DNA of 64,000 nt, from contig NC_049986.1 in assembly GCF_000003815.2 (NCBI RefSeq), positions 2,507,685 to 2,571,684 of the forward strand. Direction: 5' to 3'. A model generated the notes under the pieces. That model had not been told where the DNA came from. It ran no database searches and was given only the letters and a program-made list of their open reading frames with translations. The translations under genes were made by a program, and so were the position numbers. Shown one piece after another: positions 42,481-53,900 of the stretch. The stretch is from Branchiostoma floridae (taxonomy: Eukaryota > Chordata > Leptocardii > Amphioxiformes > Branchiostomatidae). Each line of letters starts with the position of its first letter. Positions within the stretch are counted from its first letter, which is position 1.

Positions 42481-42920
42481 TCTGAGGTGGAAGATGTTGT
42501 ACTAATAATCGGAGATGGGTAACAACGTCTTTATTTTGAGAACTTATGCATCTCGTTTTATTCCTCGGTCTTGTATAAGATTCTGTGCTTCAGAAGATGC
42601 CATCCATAATATCTACTTGCTGTGGCCTATTTGATAAAGACTTGCTGAGGAAGAATCTGCATCGCAGCTGTGACATCAGAGTAAAGAGCTGTACCGGCGG
42701 CAGTGACGGCTTTGCCTGCTTGTCACATGTGAAACCAATCGTTGTTTCTTAGTAGTTCTCTATGCCTTTCCTAACTGTGTTTAGTAGTACATCTTCAGTA
42801 CAAATTCTAGCAACTGGACTTCGCATTTCATATAAATTCATAAGCCATGTGTCATCTATGATTTACATTCATGCAAGGCTTTATGTTATCATATTGTGTT
42901 AGCACTGAACGTTATGTGTA

Positions 42921-43498
42921 CGAGGGGCGTGCAATTAGTAATGGTCCTGACCCATTTCCCATAGCAGGAGATTAATGAAACTTGGCACAGTTATTAATCT
43001 TTCTCTTCATAGGAATCACACAGAGTTATGCATTTCTCCCATCGTTTGATGCAGCTCTGGACACCGATTTTGTAGGACACCCCAGGTTGGTCCTCCAACT
43101 GATGCCTCATCAATGGCACAAGAGGGACGACCAGGTCTGGGAGCTGTTTCCACAGACTTCCAGCCACGTTTGAATTCAGGATGCCAGCGTTTTACAAGGT
43201 CATATGATGGGGCATCATCACCATAAGTTTCATTTATTTCATCAAAAGTCTTCTTTGGTGTGCGTCCTTTCAAATACAAAAACCGGATCACTGCGCGACA
43301 CTCAACTGGTTCCATTTCACACCTGGTCCATTTCGCACCTGACTAAGTTCAAACACCAGGAAATCAGAAACCACAATTAGTTCAGAGCTGTCTTTTGCAA
43401 CATAACCCATAGAGATATGAATTATTACACATACAAAATTTCATTTAGATCAGACAACTGGAAGTGGGTCAGGACCATTACTTATTGCACGCCCCTCG
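42921..43498 (-). mobile_element. Mariner-like element, 578 bp, internally deleted
   Basis: Terminal inverted repeats CGAGGGGCGTGCAATTAGTA then ATGGTCCTGACCCA and TGGGTCAGGACCATTACTTA then TTGCACGCCCCTCG are flanked by TA on both sides (42919-42920, 43499-43500), the mariner target duplication. It contains a remnant of transposase on the minus strand. Non-autonomous. Confidence 0.93.
43016..43315 (-). pseudogene. Mariner transposase remnant (N-terminal HTH)
   Basis: The frame MEPVECRAVIRFLYLKGRTP, KKTFDEINETYGDDAPSYDL and VKRWHPEFKRGWKSVE then PRPGRPS is the paired-like helix-turn-helix of mariner transposases (Mos1/SETMAR type). After about residue 70 the frame jumps to NRCPELHQTMGEMHNSV, similar to the family's extreme C-terminus. 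The DDD catalytic core has therefore been deleted. Not an active enzyme. Confidence 0.88.
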
Positions 43499-43747
43499 TA
43501 GAATAGTCCAAATGACATGATAATTTATTAGAGGGAAATATATGTTGCTTTCATTCCCTTCATTGATCACCAAGTGGCTGTCAGTATAAATGAGGTTAGG
43601 CCACAGCAAGTAAATTTTATGGATGACATCGACCAGCGCGCTCATTAATTTTCGCCTGATTTCAGAGAAAAAAAAAGAATATTTTTCCTCTTTGGGGATG
43701 GTCAGATAGACGACTAGAAAGGCCGACATTTGCTTGAGAGCAAATAC

Positions 43748-44832
43748 AGCATATTTCAGCCATCTCCCTCATGCAACAATAGGCCTTGAGGTCGTTGACC
43801 CCTTTGGCCATTCAAAAATGACCAAAAAACCCACAAATATATCATTTTAAAGTGGTCCATGCCAAAAAATATACATGGGTCATTTGAATAAATATCTAGA
43901 GCACCCCTTTACCAATTTACGGGTCATTAGGTTGTAAATCGAGGGAACAGGAGCCAAAAATGTCAAAATTTTGTCAAAAAATGGCCATAAAATCGCAAAA
44001 TTAAGCATTTGTTGTACCGTATGGGAAAAATTTTATTGAATTTATGTGCACATAATTGAAGGGCACTTTTATACCAAATTTCAGATCATTTGGTTGTAAA
44101 ACGAGGCTACAGGAGCCAAAAATGTCCTTTTTTGGTCAAAAAATGGCCAAAAATCGCAAAATTAAGTATTTTGTTGTACCGTATGGGAAAACTTTTATTG
44201 AATTTATGTGCACATAATTGAAGGGCACCTTTATACCAAATTTCAGATCATTTGGTTGTAAAACGAGGCTGCAGGAGCCAAAAATGTCCTTTTTTGGTCA
44301 AAAAATCGCAAAATTAAGCATTTTGTTGTACCGTATGGGAAAACTTTTATTGAATTTATGTGCACATAATTGAAGAGCACTTTTATACCAAATTTCAGAT
44401 CATTTGGTTGTAAAACGAGGCTACAGGGGCCAAAAATGTCCTTTTTTGGTCAAAAAATGGCCAAAAATCGCAAAATTAAGCATTTTGTTGTACCGTATGC
44501 CAAAACTGTTATTGAATCTAGGTGAGCATATGATCAAGGCACCTCTGTATCAAATTTCATGTCATTCGGCTGTAATACCAGGGTACAGGAGCCCGAAATA
44601 TACATAAAAATTGACAATAACCTCAATAAAATCATTTTAAAGGCAGATATGAAAAAAATGAAAAAAACACCTGAGGGTATTGGCTTACTCTACCTTTGTG
44701 CCAAATTTCAAGTCAATCGGTTAAAAAATGGCGGAGTTGATTCGATTTGAAGATTTGACAGGAGAAAGAAAGAAAGAAAGAAACATTACGAATACAATAT
44801 ATTTCACCATACCTATGGTATGGCTGAAATAT
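43748..44832. mobile_element. Element B nested in A, ends ATATTTCAGCCAT
   Basis: GCATATTTCAGCCATCTCCC at the left and GGTATGGCTGAAATATAAA at the right are short inverted ends. The interior is mostly a minisatellite, with (GAAA)n near 44764. Possibly a satellite-carrying non-autonomous element. Confidence 0.6.
43900..44580. repeat. Minisatellite, unit about 160-170 bp, about 4 copies
   Basis: ACCAAATTTCAGATCATTTG then GTTGTAAAACGAGGCTACAG and GAGCCAAAAATGTCC, AAAATCGCAAAATTAAGCAT, TTGTTGTACCGTATGGGAAA and TTTATGTGCACATAATTGAA recur in order. One copy lacks the AAAATGGCC segment, and the outer copies are more diverged. Confidence 0.9.
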
Positions 44833-45013
44833 AAAAATAGGCAAACATGTTGTGTTGAAGCCTGATTATTATACTTATAGAAGTGACACTAGGGAGGTAG
44901 CCATTACTATAGTTGCAGAAGTGAAGCTTGTCGGCTAGGTAGTTGTAAAAGTGCAATCAATATGGAAGCCATGAATGTAGTTGCCAGCTTGGCAAGTGAT
45001 ACCAGTGTACCAT

Positions 45014-45045
45014 ACATCATCATCATCATCATCATCATCACATTA
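45014..45045. repeat. (ATC)n microsatellite
   Basis: About ten CAT/ATC units. Confidence 0.95.
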
Positions 45046-45250
45046 ACTTGACTAGTTCACTTCTTTGATACAGGAATGAATGCCATATTAGTTGTAATGC
45101 TAGCTTTTGTCACTTGTTATGACGTTTATGGTGTCTATTTTGAAAATTTACCCATCTTGTTCTTTTTACCCATCTTGTTTGTTTTCGCGCTCTCATTATT
45201 TTTGCACTCTGCAAGGATGTCATCCCTACAATTTACTTGCTGTGGCCGTA

Positions 45251-46137
45251 GGGAATAGGCTGCACATGGTAGAGGCGGCAATATCACAGCACGCGTGCTT
45301 CTGCATTGGACTGCGCGCCTTTTCTGTACCACTGGTGTTGAATATTCAGTGTACAAGATCACGCGCTGTGCTGGGCCATGTTTACAAAATGGAACAAGTC
45401 GACACCAATCGCAACAAAACGGTGTATCTACAATCGTTCTGTGGTGTCCGGTCGGAGAATCAGAACCCTTGTATCATATCATTATATGCACACATCCACT
45501 GGATGCTGTATATTTTCATTACCACAATAATGAAGGAAATAAAACGTTATAGATTTATGAATGTAACGTTAATATTTTCAAACAGATCGTTGCCCCAAGG
45601 AGGTTATCTGAATATAACCTCCTTGGTTGCCCCTTGTTCGCTTCAATAGCGAGATCAGTGTTAGAAGCTACTGAATGTTTGATTTTTTTTCAAGTCTTTG
45701 AAAGTTTTGGACAATTTAGCACGAGTCATTGTATCATGGAAATAGAATTGTAGATGATTTGCAAATATTAGATTCCTTTCCTTTATGTATAGAATGTAGC
45801 CTGGAATAAATTACAATCCATTCAAGGATTATATCATGCCATTGATTTTAGTGACCGATTGGTCCCTTGGTATTTTGAAGATCTTAATGCGGTTTTCATT
45901 ATATAAGCACAAATCGCGCAAAGAATGCAGAACTTGCATTGATTGCATGATTACTATATTGCATCCTGCCAGATTGATAAAGAATGCAGAATCAAAACGC
46001 ACAGTGCATTTCCATATTTGATAATTGCATTAAACGTGTTTCAGAATTGACTGTATAAAATGATACTAAGTGTTACACGTATGTGTGTGTTTGCCTATTT
46101 ATTTGTGTGTGTGTGAGTGTTAACGTTTTATTACAAA
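45251..46137. other. Intergenic, no gene seen
   Basis: A small palindrome lies at about 45597-45625 (AAGGAGGTTATCTGAATATA then ACCTCCTTGG). Nothing else recognised. Confidence 0.4.
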
Positions 46138-46281
46138 CCCATTCATTTTGCAAAAAGTGGGACAATTCATTAACCATTGCCTTCAAAGAAGTTCTAAGTC
46201 AAATCCTACAATAGTAAACTTAGTACCTTATAGTAGACTAGAAGCCAATGTTATGTACGACTCTACTCTCGATACTGTGCG
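46138..46281 (+). pseudogene. LINE ORF2 tail fragment, left of mariner insertion
   Basis: The translation KVGQFINHCLQRSSKSNPTI matches the end of the 30985 ORF (EVGLFISHCLQRRSQTTQ) and is followed by the same type of 3' UTR (AGTAGACTAGAAGCCAATGT). The remaining tail continues at 47208. Confidence 0.75.
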
Positions 46282-46283
46282 TA

Positions 46284-47207
46284 CGAGGGTGAGTCAGAAA
46301 GTAATGCAAGTGGTTTCATAACAGACTCGTTTTTTTATCAATTGAGTTGAAATTTGGCACAAAAGTAGCGATATATGTCCTCTTGAGATTAAATGTTTTA
46401 AATTTGGTCTTTATTATTTTATGAGCAACTGAGTTGATTTCAAGATGAACACACCCTTAATACCTTGTGAGACTAGCGATTCCTCTAAATCTGACCCACT
46501 AAAAATCACTGTAGGAAGATGAAATTACCCATGTATGATACCAAATGTCTCTATAGATTGCGTGCCAATTTTCATCTCTAAACTCGTAATGGTTCTTTAT
46601 TTACAGCTGCTAGGATGCAGTAAGTTGTGTTATAGAGCTGTTGGATTTATACACGAATTCGTGAGTTGTTGGTTAAAAGACTACTTTTCCATTAACCAAA
46701 AGAAACGAAACTTTACACAGTTATTAACTGTTTAAAGGCCAAAAAGTGTGCTAAGTTTCATTTCTCTTTGTTAATGGAAAAGAAGGCTACAGAAAGTTTT
46801 AATCATAACACCGCAGATCTCATGACCCTGAAGACCGCGCATACCTCACTCTACACCAGCAACGAAAAAAGAAAAACTGCTCAGATTTCAGAGTTGAAAT
46901 TAAGCATGTGGCTTATAGAGAAATGCAGCCTATTACATGTGCAGGCTTAGTCTCCTACAACAGCAAACATTGGTTTAGGGATATTCTTAATTGTACGTTA
47001 ATTGGACCTCTCTTTTCTTCTGACGGGATACCAAGGGTGTGGTCACCTTGAAAGCAGCTCAGTCACTCATAAGATAATGAGCAACAAATTTTGATATTTC
47101 AATCTCAAGAGAAGATATGTCTTAACCTTTGTGCCAAATTTCAACTCATTCGATCAAAGAACGACTCTGTTATGAAACCACTTGCATTACTTTCTGACTC
47201 ACCCTCG
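46284..47207. mobile_element. Mariner-type non-autonomous element, 924 bp, inside a LINE tail
   Basis: Ends CGAGGGTGAGTCAGAAAGTA then ATGCAAGTGGTTTCATAACA are exact inverted copies at the two termini, with imperfect homology continuing for about 100 bp (GAGTTGAAATTTGGCACAAA). TA flanks both sides. No transposase is encoded. It splits the LINE 3' end. Confidence 0.92.
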
Positions 47208-47250
47208 TACAATTAGCCTTCGGGTATGGTTTCGCAATTACACTCTGTTG
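47208..47250 (+). repeat. LINE 3' end, right of mariner insertion
   Basis: ATTAGCCTTCGGGTATGGTT then TCGCAATTA matches 31071-31100 (ATTAGCCTACGGGCATGGATT then TGCAAATAA). Confidence 0.75.
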
Positions 47251-47455
47251 GTTGGGTTGACGAGACTCTTGGCACATTCATCTAGAAAGAAGAGGGTAAT
47301 AAAAGAGGAAAATGTGCTTGTACTGTGTGATGCTCCCTGATGATCAACTTTTCATCCTAGCTTTTGATGCAGATATTGAAAAAAAAAAGGCTCTTTGGCC
47401 CTATCCAACAGCGACTTTCCTCCGCCTAAGGTCATCTGAAACTCTCCATATTTAC

Positions 47456-47588
47456 CTCCCATGACCCGATAAGGTTCTCCCCCAGCTGAGGTCGTTTTGC
47501 GCGCGCTGATAGCAGAAGCAGTTGTAGCCATCGTACGGTACATGGTTTTACATTCACGCGATCGATAGAGATGGGCCGAGCTGGGCAC
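47456..47588 (-). CDS. Possible first coding exon, unidentified
   Basis: In a CpG-rich patch the minus strand reads MATTASAISARKTTSAGGEP then YRVMG and meets a donor GGGAG|GTAAAT at 47455. Alternative upstream Met codons occur at 47543 (MYRTMATT) and 47588. Codon-like composition and a donor favour an exon, but no downstream exon was found and no family is recognised. Confidence 0.25.
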
Positions 47589-47754
47589 TGAGGAGGGTTA
47601 CTATTGGCTTAGCTTACTGGATTCACTCCGCAACTCACTCTATCGCTACTGGAAATAGTAGGGACCAACCGTTTATAAGCTTGGTTAGGGATTGGGATTT
47701 TTTCATCACAAGGTCAAAGGGAGGGGAGGCGGGTTCAACCAAAAACTGTAACTT

Positions 47755-48560
47755 GTTACTTTCGCCAATATGGTTGATCATGGTTATGTTCTCTCTCTCT
47801 CTCTTTCTGTGCGTGTGTGTGCTGCGTGCGTGCGTATGTGTGTGTGTAAGACCAGCATAACTCCAGAATGCCTAGATGATCGATTGATATTAGATATGTG
47901 AGCAACTAGGTCTTGATGAGACCAGGAAAAGATGAGATTTCTCTTGCCACCCCCCCTAGCGGTTTGTTAAAGTACTGCAGTAGAACATCCGGGTTTGATA
48001 TGTCACATTTTTTTCAGACTTCGAAAGAGAATACCTCAAGAAGGGGTTGGCAGATTTTTTATATGGAGATAGCTTAAGTGATGCTTCATATAATATGATA
48101 TACTTGAATATTAGTTATGGAAATATGAAACTAATTTTCATAATTGAATTTTATAAACCAACTCTGTTCCATCATAGTACTGGTACTACATGTATTTCTA
48201 CACGTGGCACTTGCAACTGAGAAACGCAAGAACATGGAGAGATAAACATTATGCAAATAAAGACTTAATTTGCATAATCAAAACTATAATATCATTGTGG
48301 TGAATGACGGGAATTTCTACAGGTGAGCGTTATTGAGCATTAATTTTGTAAATGATGATCTCATTTGCGTGAATTATCAGAAAATGCTATCAAAGATAGA
48401 TTGTGTACGTCTGTTAGTTGGGTAGATGAGATGATCAAATTATATAATCATATATATGCAAATGAGGACCGTTCAAATGTGCATACGCAATGACAAACAC
48501 AATACATCAGCTGTAAGGGTTAAAATCATTTGGCGAAGGTATGGTGTCGTGGAACTCTAG
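47755..48560 (+). mobile_element. Relative of the 3199 element
   Basis: Starts TTACTTTCGCCAATATGG and ends TTTGGCGAAGGTATGGTGTC then GTGGAACTCTAG. Contains CTCTCTCT/GTGTGTG tract, GCATAACTCCAGAATGCCTA and AATTTGCATAATCAAAAC. Layout and 3' end follow the 3199 copy (GGAGGTATGAGGTCGCCGAA then CTCTAG). Confidence 0.75.
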
Positions 48561-50099
48561 CTTCACCAAGTCTTGCCAAGCCGCTTGCATAAGACATACC
48601 GTACACAGAGTCCTCCCCAAAGGATGGAATAAGGGAGGCCCTCCACTATACTCCTAGCCAGTTCCACTATACTACTTTTGTAATTTAGTGTGTCTCTTCC
48701 CTATTTTCTTGGTTAGTTTTGCTAAAATTAATGAAAATTCACAGATTTTTGTGCCAAGTGGCATCACCTTTCCAGTGGGCATTGTCTGCAAAAACCTGTG
48801 AATGGGCGATGATCAAAACAATAGTTGTTTTGCCACTTCACAACAAAGGAATCACTATAATATATTATACTTGTAGTATTTGACACCCTCTGTCATTGCA
48901 AAATGAATGCATTTTCATGAAAGCACAAAGCGTTGGTTCCGGTTATTTTTTCCAGCCCCTCCACTATACTAAAAAATTCTGGGGAGAACCCTGCCGTACA
49001 CAATGGCAAGCACCTGTTGATTTTACCTCAAGGAAAAGCGGCCTGCAGGGCGATCTGAGATTCTCATGAATAAATAAAGTTCAAACATATCAATTTTGTG
49101 CAGGCACATATATAGGATAAAGCTGGTGACGACAGTGTTGTTTACAACAACAAGAAGCAAACAAGAAAACAAACAAATAGTTAAGAAAGGGATTGTGTTC
49201 AAAATAAAAAAGATATTTCCTTATTCCATGTTGGACAACTATATTGTCTTAAAAGTAATTTTGCAGCTAGATTGTGATGTTTCAACTCGTGTTGCTACTT
49301 TGGTCATTCGGTAATACTAGTATATATTGAGATATTATGTGCAGGTTTAAGAAAATGACGTATAGAAATAAGTGCTGACAACCCGACAAAAGCACATGTA
49401 CGTACATATCTACCATAACGTTATATTCGTAACCAATGACAAACGATTTTACAGCTATCTTAACGTTAGGCTCCTATTTTTCATTGGATAGTTATGAATG
49501 TTGAAGCTTTTTGGTTCAAAACATGGAATCAAACAGGTGTGACATATACAAAAATAAGAAAGACGTACTACGTTAATGGGACGACGACGCCAAATGTAAT
49601 AGATACCACATTAATATCCATTGAATAAGAAATGTTGTCGCTAAGGTTTCAAAACAAACAAACTATCAAACTATCAGAAGATGCCAATAGGCAATTTCAA
49701 CAGAAACAAACCTCGAAGATATGATCACAATAAATGTCTCTATTAAGCTTATGGCGGATATATGAAACTGAGCGTGCGCCGCCACCTAATTTCATAACGT
49801 ATATCAAATAACATGCGGTCCATATATTGTATATGGCGGATAGAATTGCGCACGTACAATGCAAGCATTTGTATAAGCGGTGAAAATTGCAAAATGAAAT
49901 TGTGGTCTTTTTTGTATTGTACATGTTTGGCCCAACTGGTTTCTCAGCTGTTATCATTTTTAACATGCTTCGAATCTTCACATCATCTTTTCTTTTATCA
50001 TGATGTAATAGACCTCTAATGGCCATGCCAATAACATTATATAACGTCCTACGTGCATGTAAGCTAGCTTGCAGCGGTATTGTCTATAAATGTCATTCT
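48561..50099. other. Intergenic, no gene seen
   Basis: CCTCCACTATACTCCTAGCC and CCCCTCCACTATACTAAAAA at 48640-48975 suggest an element with TTGCACCA-poor ends related to GGTGGGTA hAT MITEs (GGGCGATGATCAAAACAATA inside), with ends unclear. ORFs here are not convincing. Confidence 0.4.
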
Positions 50100-50811
50100 T
50101 TGAATGCTGTTTGATCACCACTTTGCTAACAGGGGTGGTCTTCAGCTGACGGACGGTCGGTTAGAGTGTGAAGGACGGCTGTGTACTGTGACCAGTCCGC
50201 GTGGCTGTCCCTGTATGGAAGGCGTGTTATGGACTGTCCCTCCGAGCCACGCGGTTGTAAACTGACCCTTCCTGTGATGATGGGCGGGGCACGTCCCAGC
50301 AGGTGTATGCGCATGTCCTTAGAAACTAGGTCAGCCCCTCATCCAAATGCAAATCGCAAGTTGGAGGATTGTGGGTGTATGTAAATGTCGAAAGGTCATG
50401 AGGCTTGACCCACCGCTGCACGCACCCACCGCCTCCGCGAGCCCTTGTCTGCGGACAGAAAATAGATCCTCGTTGTTGACCTATGAAATGATACATAACA
50501 AGTCAAGTGCAACTGTGGTGTATCAGCGTATGCGTAAGAATATAAAGACATTTTTTGACAATTTTAAGAGACATAGGAATGAGCTGGACGACTGGGAAGC
50601 GATAACTTCCAATGTTGTTCCGCGGAGGGATATACTGCTACAAAGGAAAATCTAGGTCAAGTGCGCGGTGCGGGTTTGAATCTTGCACGCCATACATTTA
50701 GCTGGACGGAAGATACGGCCTGAACCGACTGTCCGCCGGGCCATGCGATCCTAGGAAGGACGATCAAAACCTCCACCTGTGACCTCAACTACCTCAAGAC
50801 AATAGTCACCG
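50100..50811 (+). promoter_or_regulatory. CpG-rich upstream region of the 50812 exon
   Basis: A GC box (GATGGGCGGGGCACGTC at about 50280) and many CpG lie within 700 bp of a good initiator Met. An inverted pair GTCCGCGTGGCTGTCCC / GTCCCTCCGAGCCACGCGG at 50193-50250 can form a hairpin. TSS not determined. Confidence 0.4.
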
Positions 50812-50962
50812 ATGGACATGGACAGAAGTCCCGGCCTTGGCGCTGGGGGCGTGCCGGGAGGAGGCTCCGCATCGTCCCCGGCCTTCCCCGGGTCCCTTCT
50901 CCTCGGTCAGGCCAGCCCGCTGGCCGTGACAACCGCTGCCGGTGTTTCACCCGTTTCACCAA
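50812..50962 (+). CDS. Probable first coding exon of an unidentified gene
   Basis: The ATG in CACCGATGG opens MDMDRSPGLGAGGVPGGGSA then SSPAFPGSLLLGQASPLAVT and TAAGVSPVSP, and a strong donor GTAAGT follows at 50963 (phase 1). The Gly/Ser/Ala/Pro-rich, disordered N-terminus in a CpG-rich setting is typical of the first exon of a regulatory or nuclear protein. No domain is visible, so no family is named. Read-through past the donor continues about 80 codons but is probably intronic. Confidence 0.5.
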
Positions 50963-53900
50963 GTAAGTCCCCGTCGTGTAGGCAACTTCACCGTAAACAT
51001 AGGGAAGTAGGGCACGTTACCGCGTGGTACAACGTGGCTTTTGCCGGCCCTGGCCGTGTGCCGTCCTGGATAGGAGGACTAGTTCAGTTCAAAAGCCCCG
51101 GCAACGACAACAGCGCTGCTTTTCCCCTCTCCGGCCGCCCGCCTCGGTTGAACTGTGCCGGCCGGGTAGGGGTTCCCGATCGGCGCTGGGCACAGGTTTA
51201 AAGTTGTTGTTCCTGGCTCGGTGGTTGATTAAAGTTTGTGTAAAAATGCACGCAGGTTGCGAAATGCAAATTTTTAACAGGTGATTGTGTGTGGCGTGTA
51301 TGTGTGAATGGCGGGTCGTTGTTTATAGGGAACTGCACTGGGGCAATCGCTCTCCGCTTGACCATCAAACTTGTGATCGGTTTGTCTTACCTAAATGAGC
51401 TAGGACGTAGTTTAGAAGCAGCATTGGTTTCAGAGAAGAAGGTTTATCGTACTTAATGTACACCACGTTTTTCTAAAAGGAAAACACTCCCGGTTGTAGA
51501 GTTTGCTCGATAAACACTACTATCCCCGGGCGGGATTATGACCACTCGTTCCCGCCGCCGGAGTGGTGTGATGTCGGTTACAGAGCCACGACCTTCCGTG
51601 TTTTTACGGTGTTGATTACAACAATTCTCCGAAATCAAGTTAGGTCTACGTGTACAACGAACCTTATGGCCTTGTTCGTTGTTGATGAAAAGTATTTTTG
51701 GTTTATTTTTCTGTCCCTCAGTGCTCGTTTCACACACGTAAAAGATTCACGAGTTCACACTACACACACGAAGATAATCGGGTTCCAGCAAGTGGGGGCG
51801 GCGGGCAATTTTCAGTTTTTAGAGACCTTGTCCTCCTCTGAGGCGACTGTTTTGTCCGCCTTTCCAGTTCTCGTCTCCATGTGAAAGGCCGTAGATTTTC
51901 ACCATGACCGAGGGGTTCCCTTTTTGCCCTGGTCAGCCCTTTGTCCGTGGTTCCCTTCTTTTCATCTGTCATGGTCAGCTATTGAGGATGGTCAGCAGCT
52001 GGGGTGCTTATTTTTCCCAGGCCGCTAACCCTATCTCATTGTGTGCCCTTGGAACAATGGCATTGGGCATTTCTGGAGCCACCCTTACACACACACAAAA
52101 TCTCCAATAAAAACAAAATCTATTAAACTTCAAACTCCCAAAGGAAGACACATGCATACATTTGCTTCTTGGACAGAGCTCCCAACATTTACAATGTCTT
52201 TTATGCTACTGTACTGAATTTTACGGAGAAACTTGACCAATTTCGGACAGCCGCCGGTTTTCTCACAGTATTTTCTTGTAACTGAGGTGCAGTGGAAGAG
52301 TGTGTATCAGAAAAAGTAGAACCTATCTATTGTATATAATGTTTTCAAGCAACGGATTCTTCCATTTGCATGTTTAACGTTGCGATTAACAGATTTTGTG
52401 GTCAAAGTTTTGGAAGCATTTTGTGAAAATTGTGAAGTGAAGTAACCTTGGGTTGACCAGGTCATGGCCAGGGTCGCACCCTTTTGTCCCCCAGATGCCA
52501 AATGTCTCTATAAGGACTGGACTAAACCTGACCCCAAATGCAGCTCCCTTCGCACCAGAAGTTCTACTAGCTTTATCACCCATTTTCTCTGTCACAGAAT
52601 GATCTGGTAGCAATATGGTACTTGAAAAGATAGAATTATGCCGTCTATTTAACCCTATAACCTCCTTGCTGGTAGAATGGAACAAAGCAACCCAAGTTTT
52701 CAAGTACATGTAACGTTATCAGAAATGGAGTTATTGTGTTGGAATAGTATGGGTTATTGGGAGATGGGATAGGGTTGGAATGTGTCTGTTCCATTGTTTT
52801 CTCCTATGAGGAATGGTTTCCAATGTTCACGTTTTCCGAAAAAGTTTGTCAAAGTTTACCATTTAAATCTGTGGGAGCAAAATTTACATTTTTGATTTTG
52901 TATGTATGCTTTTCTATTTTACATATACTTCTTGTTTCTCCTGACCGCACTGGTCTGTATTTAGGAAGAACAATACTCCGAGCAAGGCTTCTTTTATAAA
53001 ACCCAGAAACTGTCCAATATTTGGACAGTGCTTATGCCAAATATGCTACCAATGATTAGATAGGATCTGATACCAATGTTTTGAATGTAGGTGTTCTTTT
53101 TCTTTCCAGTTTTGAAGAGTTCCATCTTCGATGAAGCCCACAAACCAAGTTGCTTTTCCCAAGACCAAACTGAAAAAGTGTTAGTAACCTACAAGTCCTG
53201 AATGTGATGATCAGTTGTGTTTAGCATCATCTGTCATTATACAAGGAAGGAAATCTTTTATAGAGATAAATGCTGTTGTTTACAGCAGAACTCGTTGGGT
53301 TGCTTCAGAAAAAAAGGTACTGATCACTCTAGAGAGAGCATTCTTCGCTTTATCAATTTTATGAGAAGCACTAAATGTGTATTTGCTTCCTTCTCAAACT
53401 TTGAGTCATAGGAAGAAGATATGTTTTACTGTAGTTTGTGGGGATGGCACCAACAAATGAAGCTCCAGCTAAAGGATAAGAGACCTTTCTCGTTTGGATT
53501 AGCATGGAGTGAATTGTTTTGGGTGAGGCATGGAGATCGGGCGCTGGCTGCCCATTGTCCCCTCCCTAGGGAGAAAGGGGGTCAGGCAAACAAGGCAACC
53601 ATTGAACCCTGCATTCGCCTATTAGGGAAAGGTCACTTGACAACCTCTAACATCATCATTCCAAGTCTTGTTTTCTGTTCATCACAGTCTACTTGATTTA
53701 ATTTACTCCTGTCTCCTCACCAATTGATTCTCCGGGTTTCAGCAAAATCGAGGTAGATTAAAAAAGAGATGAGTAAAGCTGGCTCTCGGAGAAGGATCTC
53801 TCTTTGATGTCCATTTTGTATCCAAACAGGAGGGCCTGCCAGCCCTTTGTCCGACAGAGCTCTTCATGCCTGTTCGGTTATTTAGAAAAGGACGGTTTAG

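Larger units (their letters stand above)
43591..45250. mobile_element. Inverted-repeat element A (CACAGCAAGTAAATT family) with a nested insertion
   Basis: Left TAGGCCACAGCAAGTAAATT then TTATGGATGACATC and right GATGTCATCCCTACAATTTA then CTTGCTGTGGCC are inverted ends. Internal TTAATTTTCGCCTGATTTCAG (left) and TTTTCGCGCTCTCATTATTTT (right) also belong to this family. Removing element B (43748-44832) leaves about 575 bp, closer to the other members. Confidence 0.7.

Noticed and set aside
46535-46735. Transposase inside the 924-bp mariner-type element
   Set aside because: The ORF has no HTH or DDE/D signature; the element is judged non-autonomous.
49697-50026. 109-codon minus ORF
   Set aside because: Composition is irregular, with no domain and no supporting splice signals; probably chance.
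50347-50655. 102-codon plus ORF upstream of the 50812 exon
   Set aside because: The end (MRKNIKTFFDNFKRHRNELD) looks protein-like, but the first half is CpG-driven, it lies in the putative promoter and has no splice signals or recognised domain.
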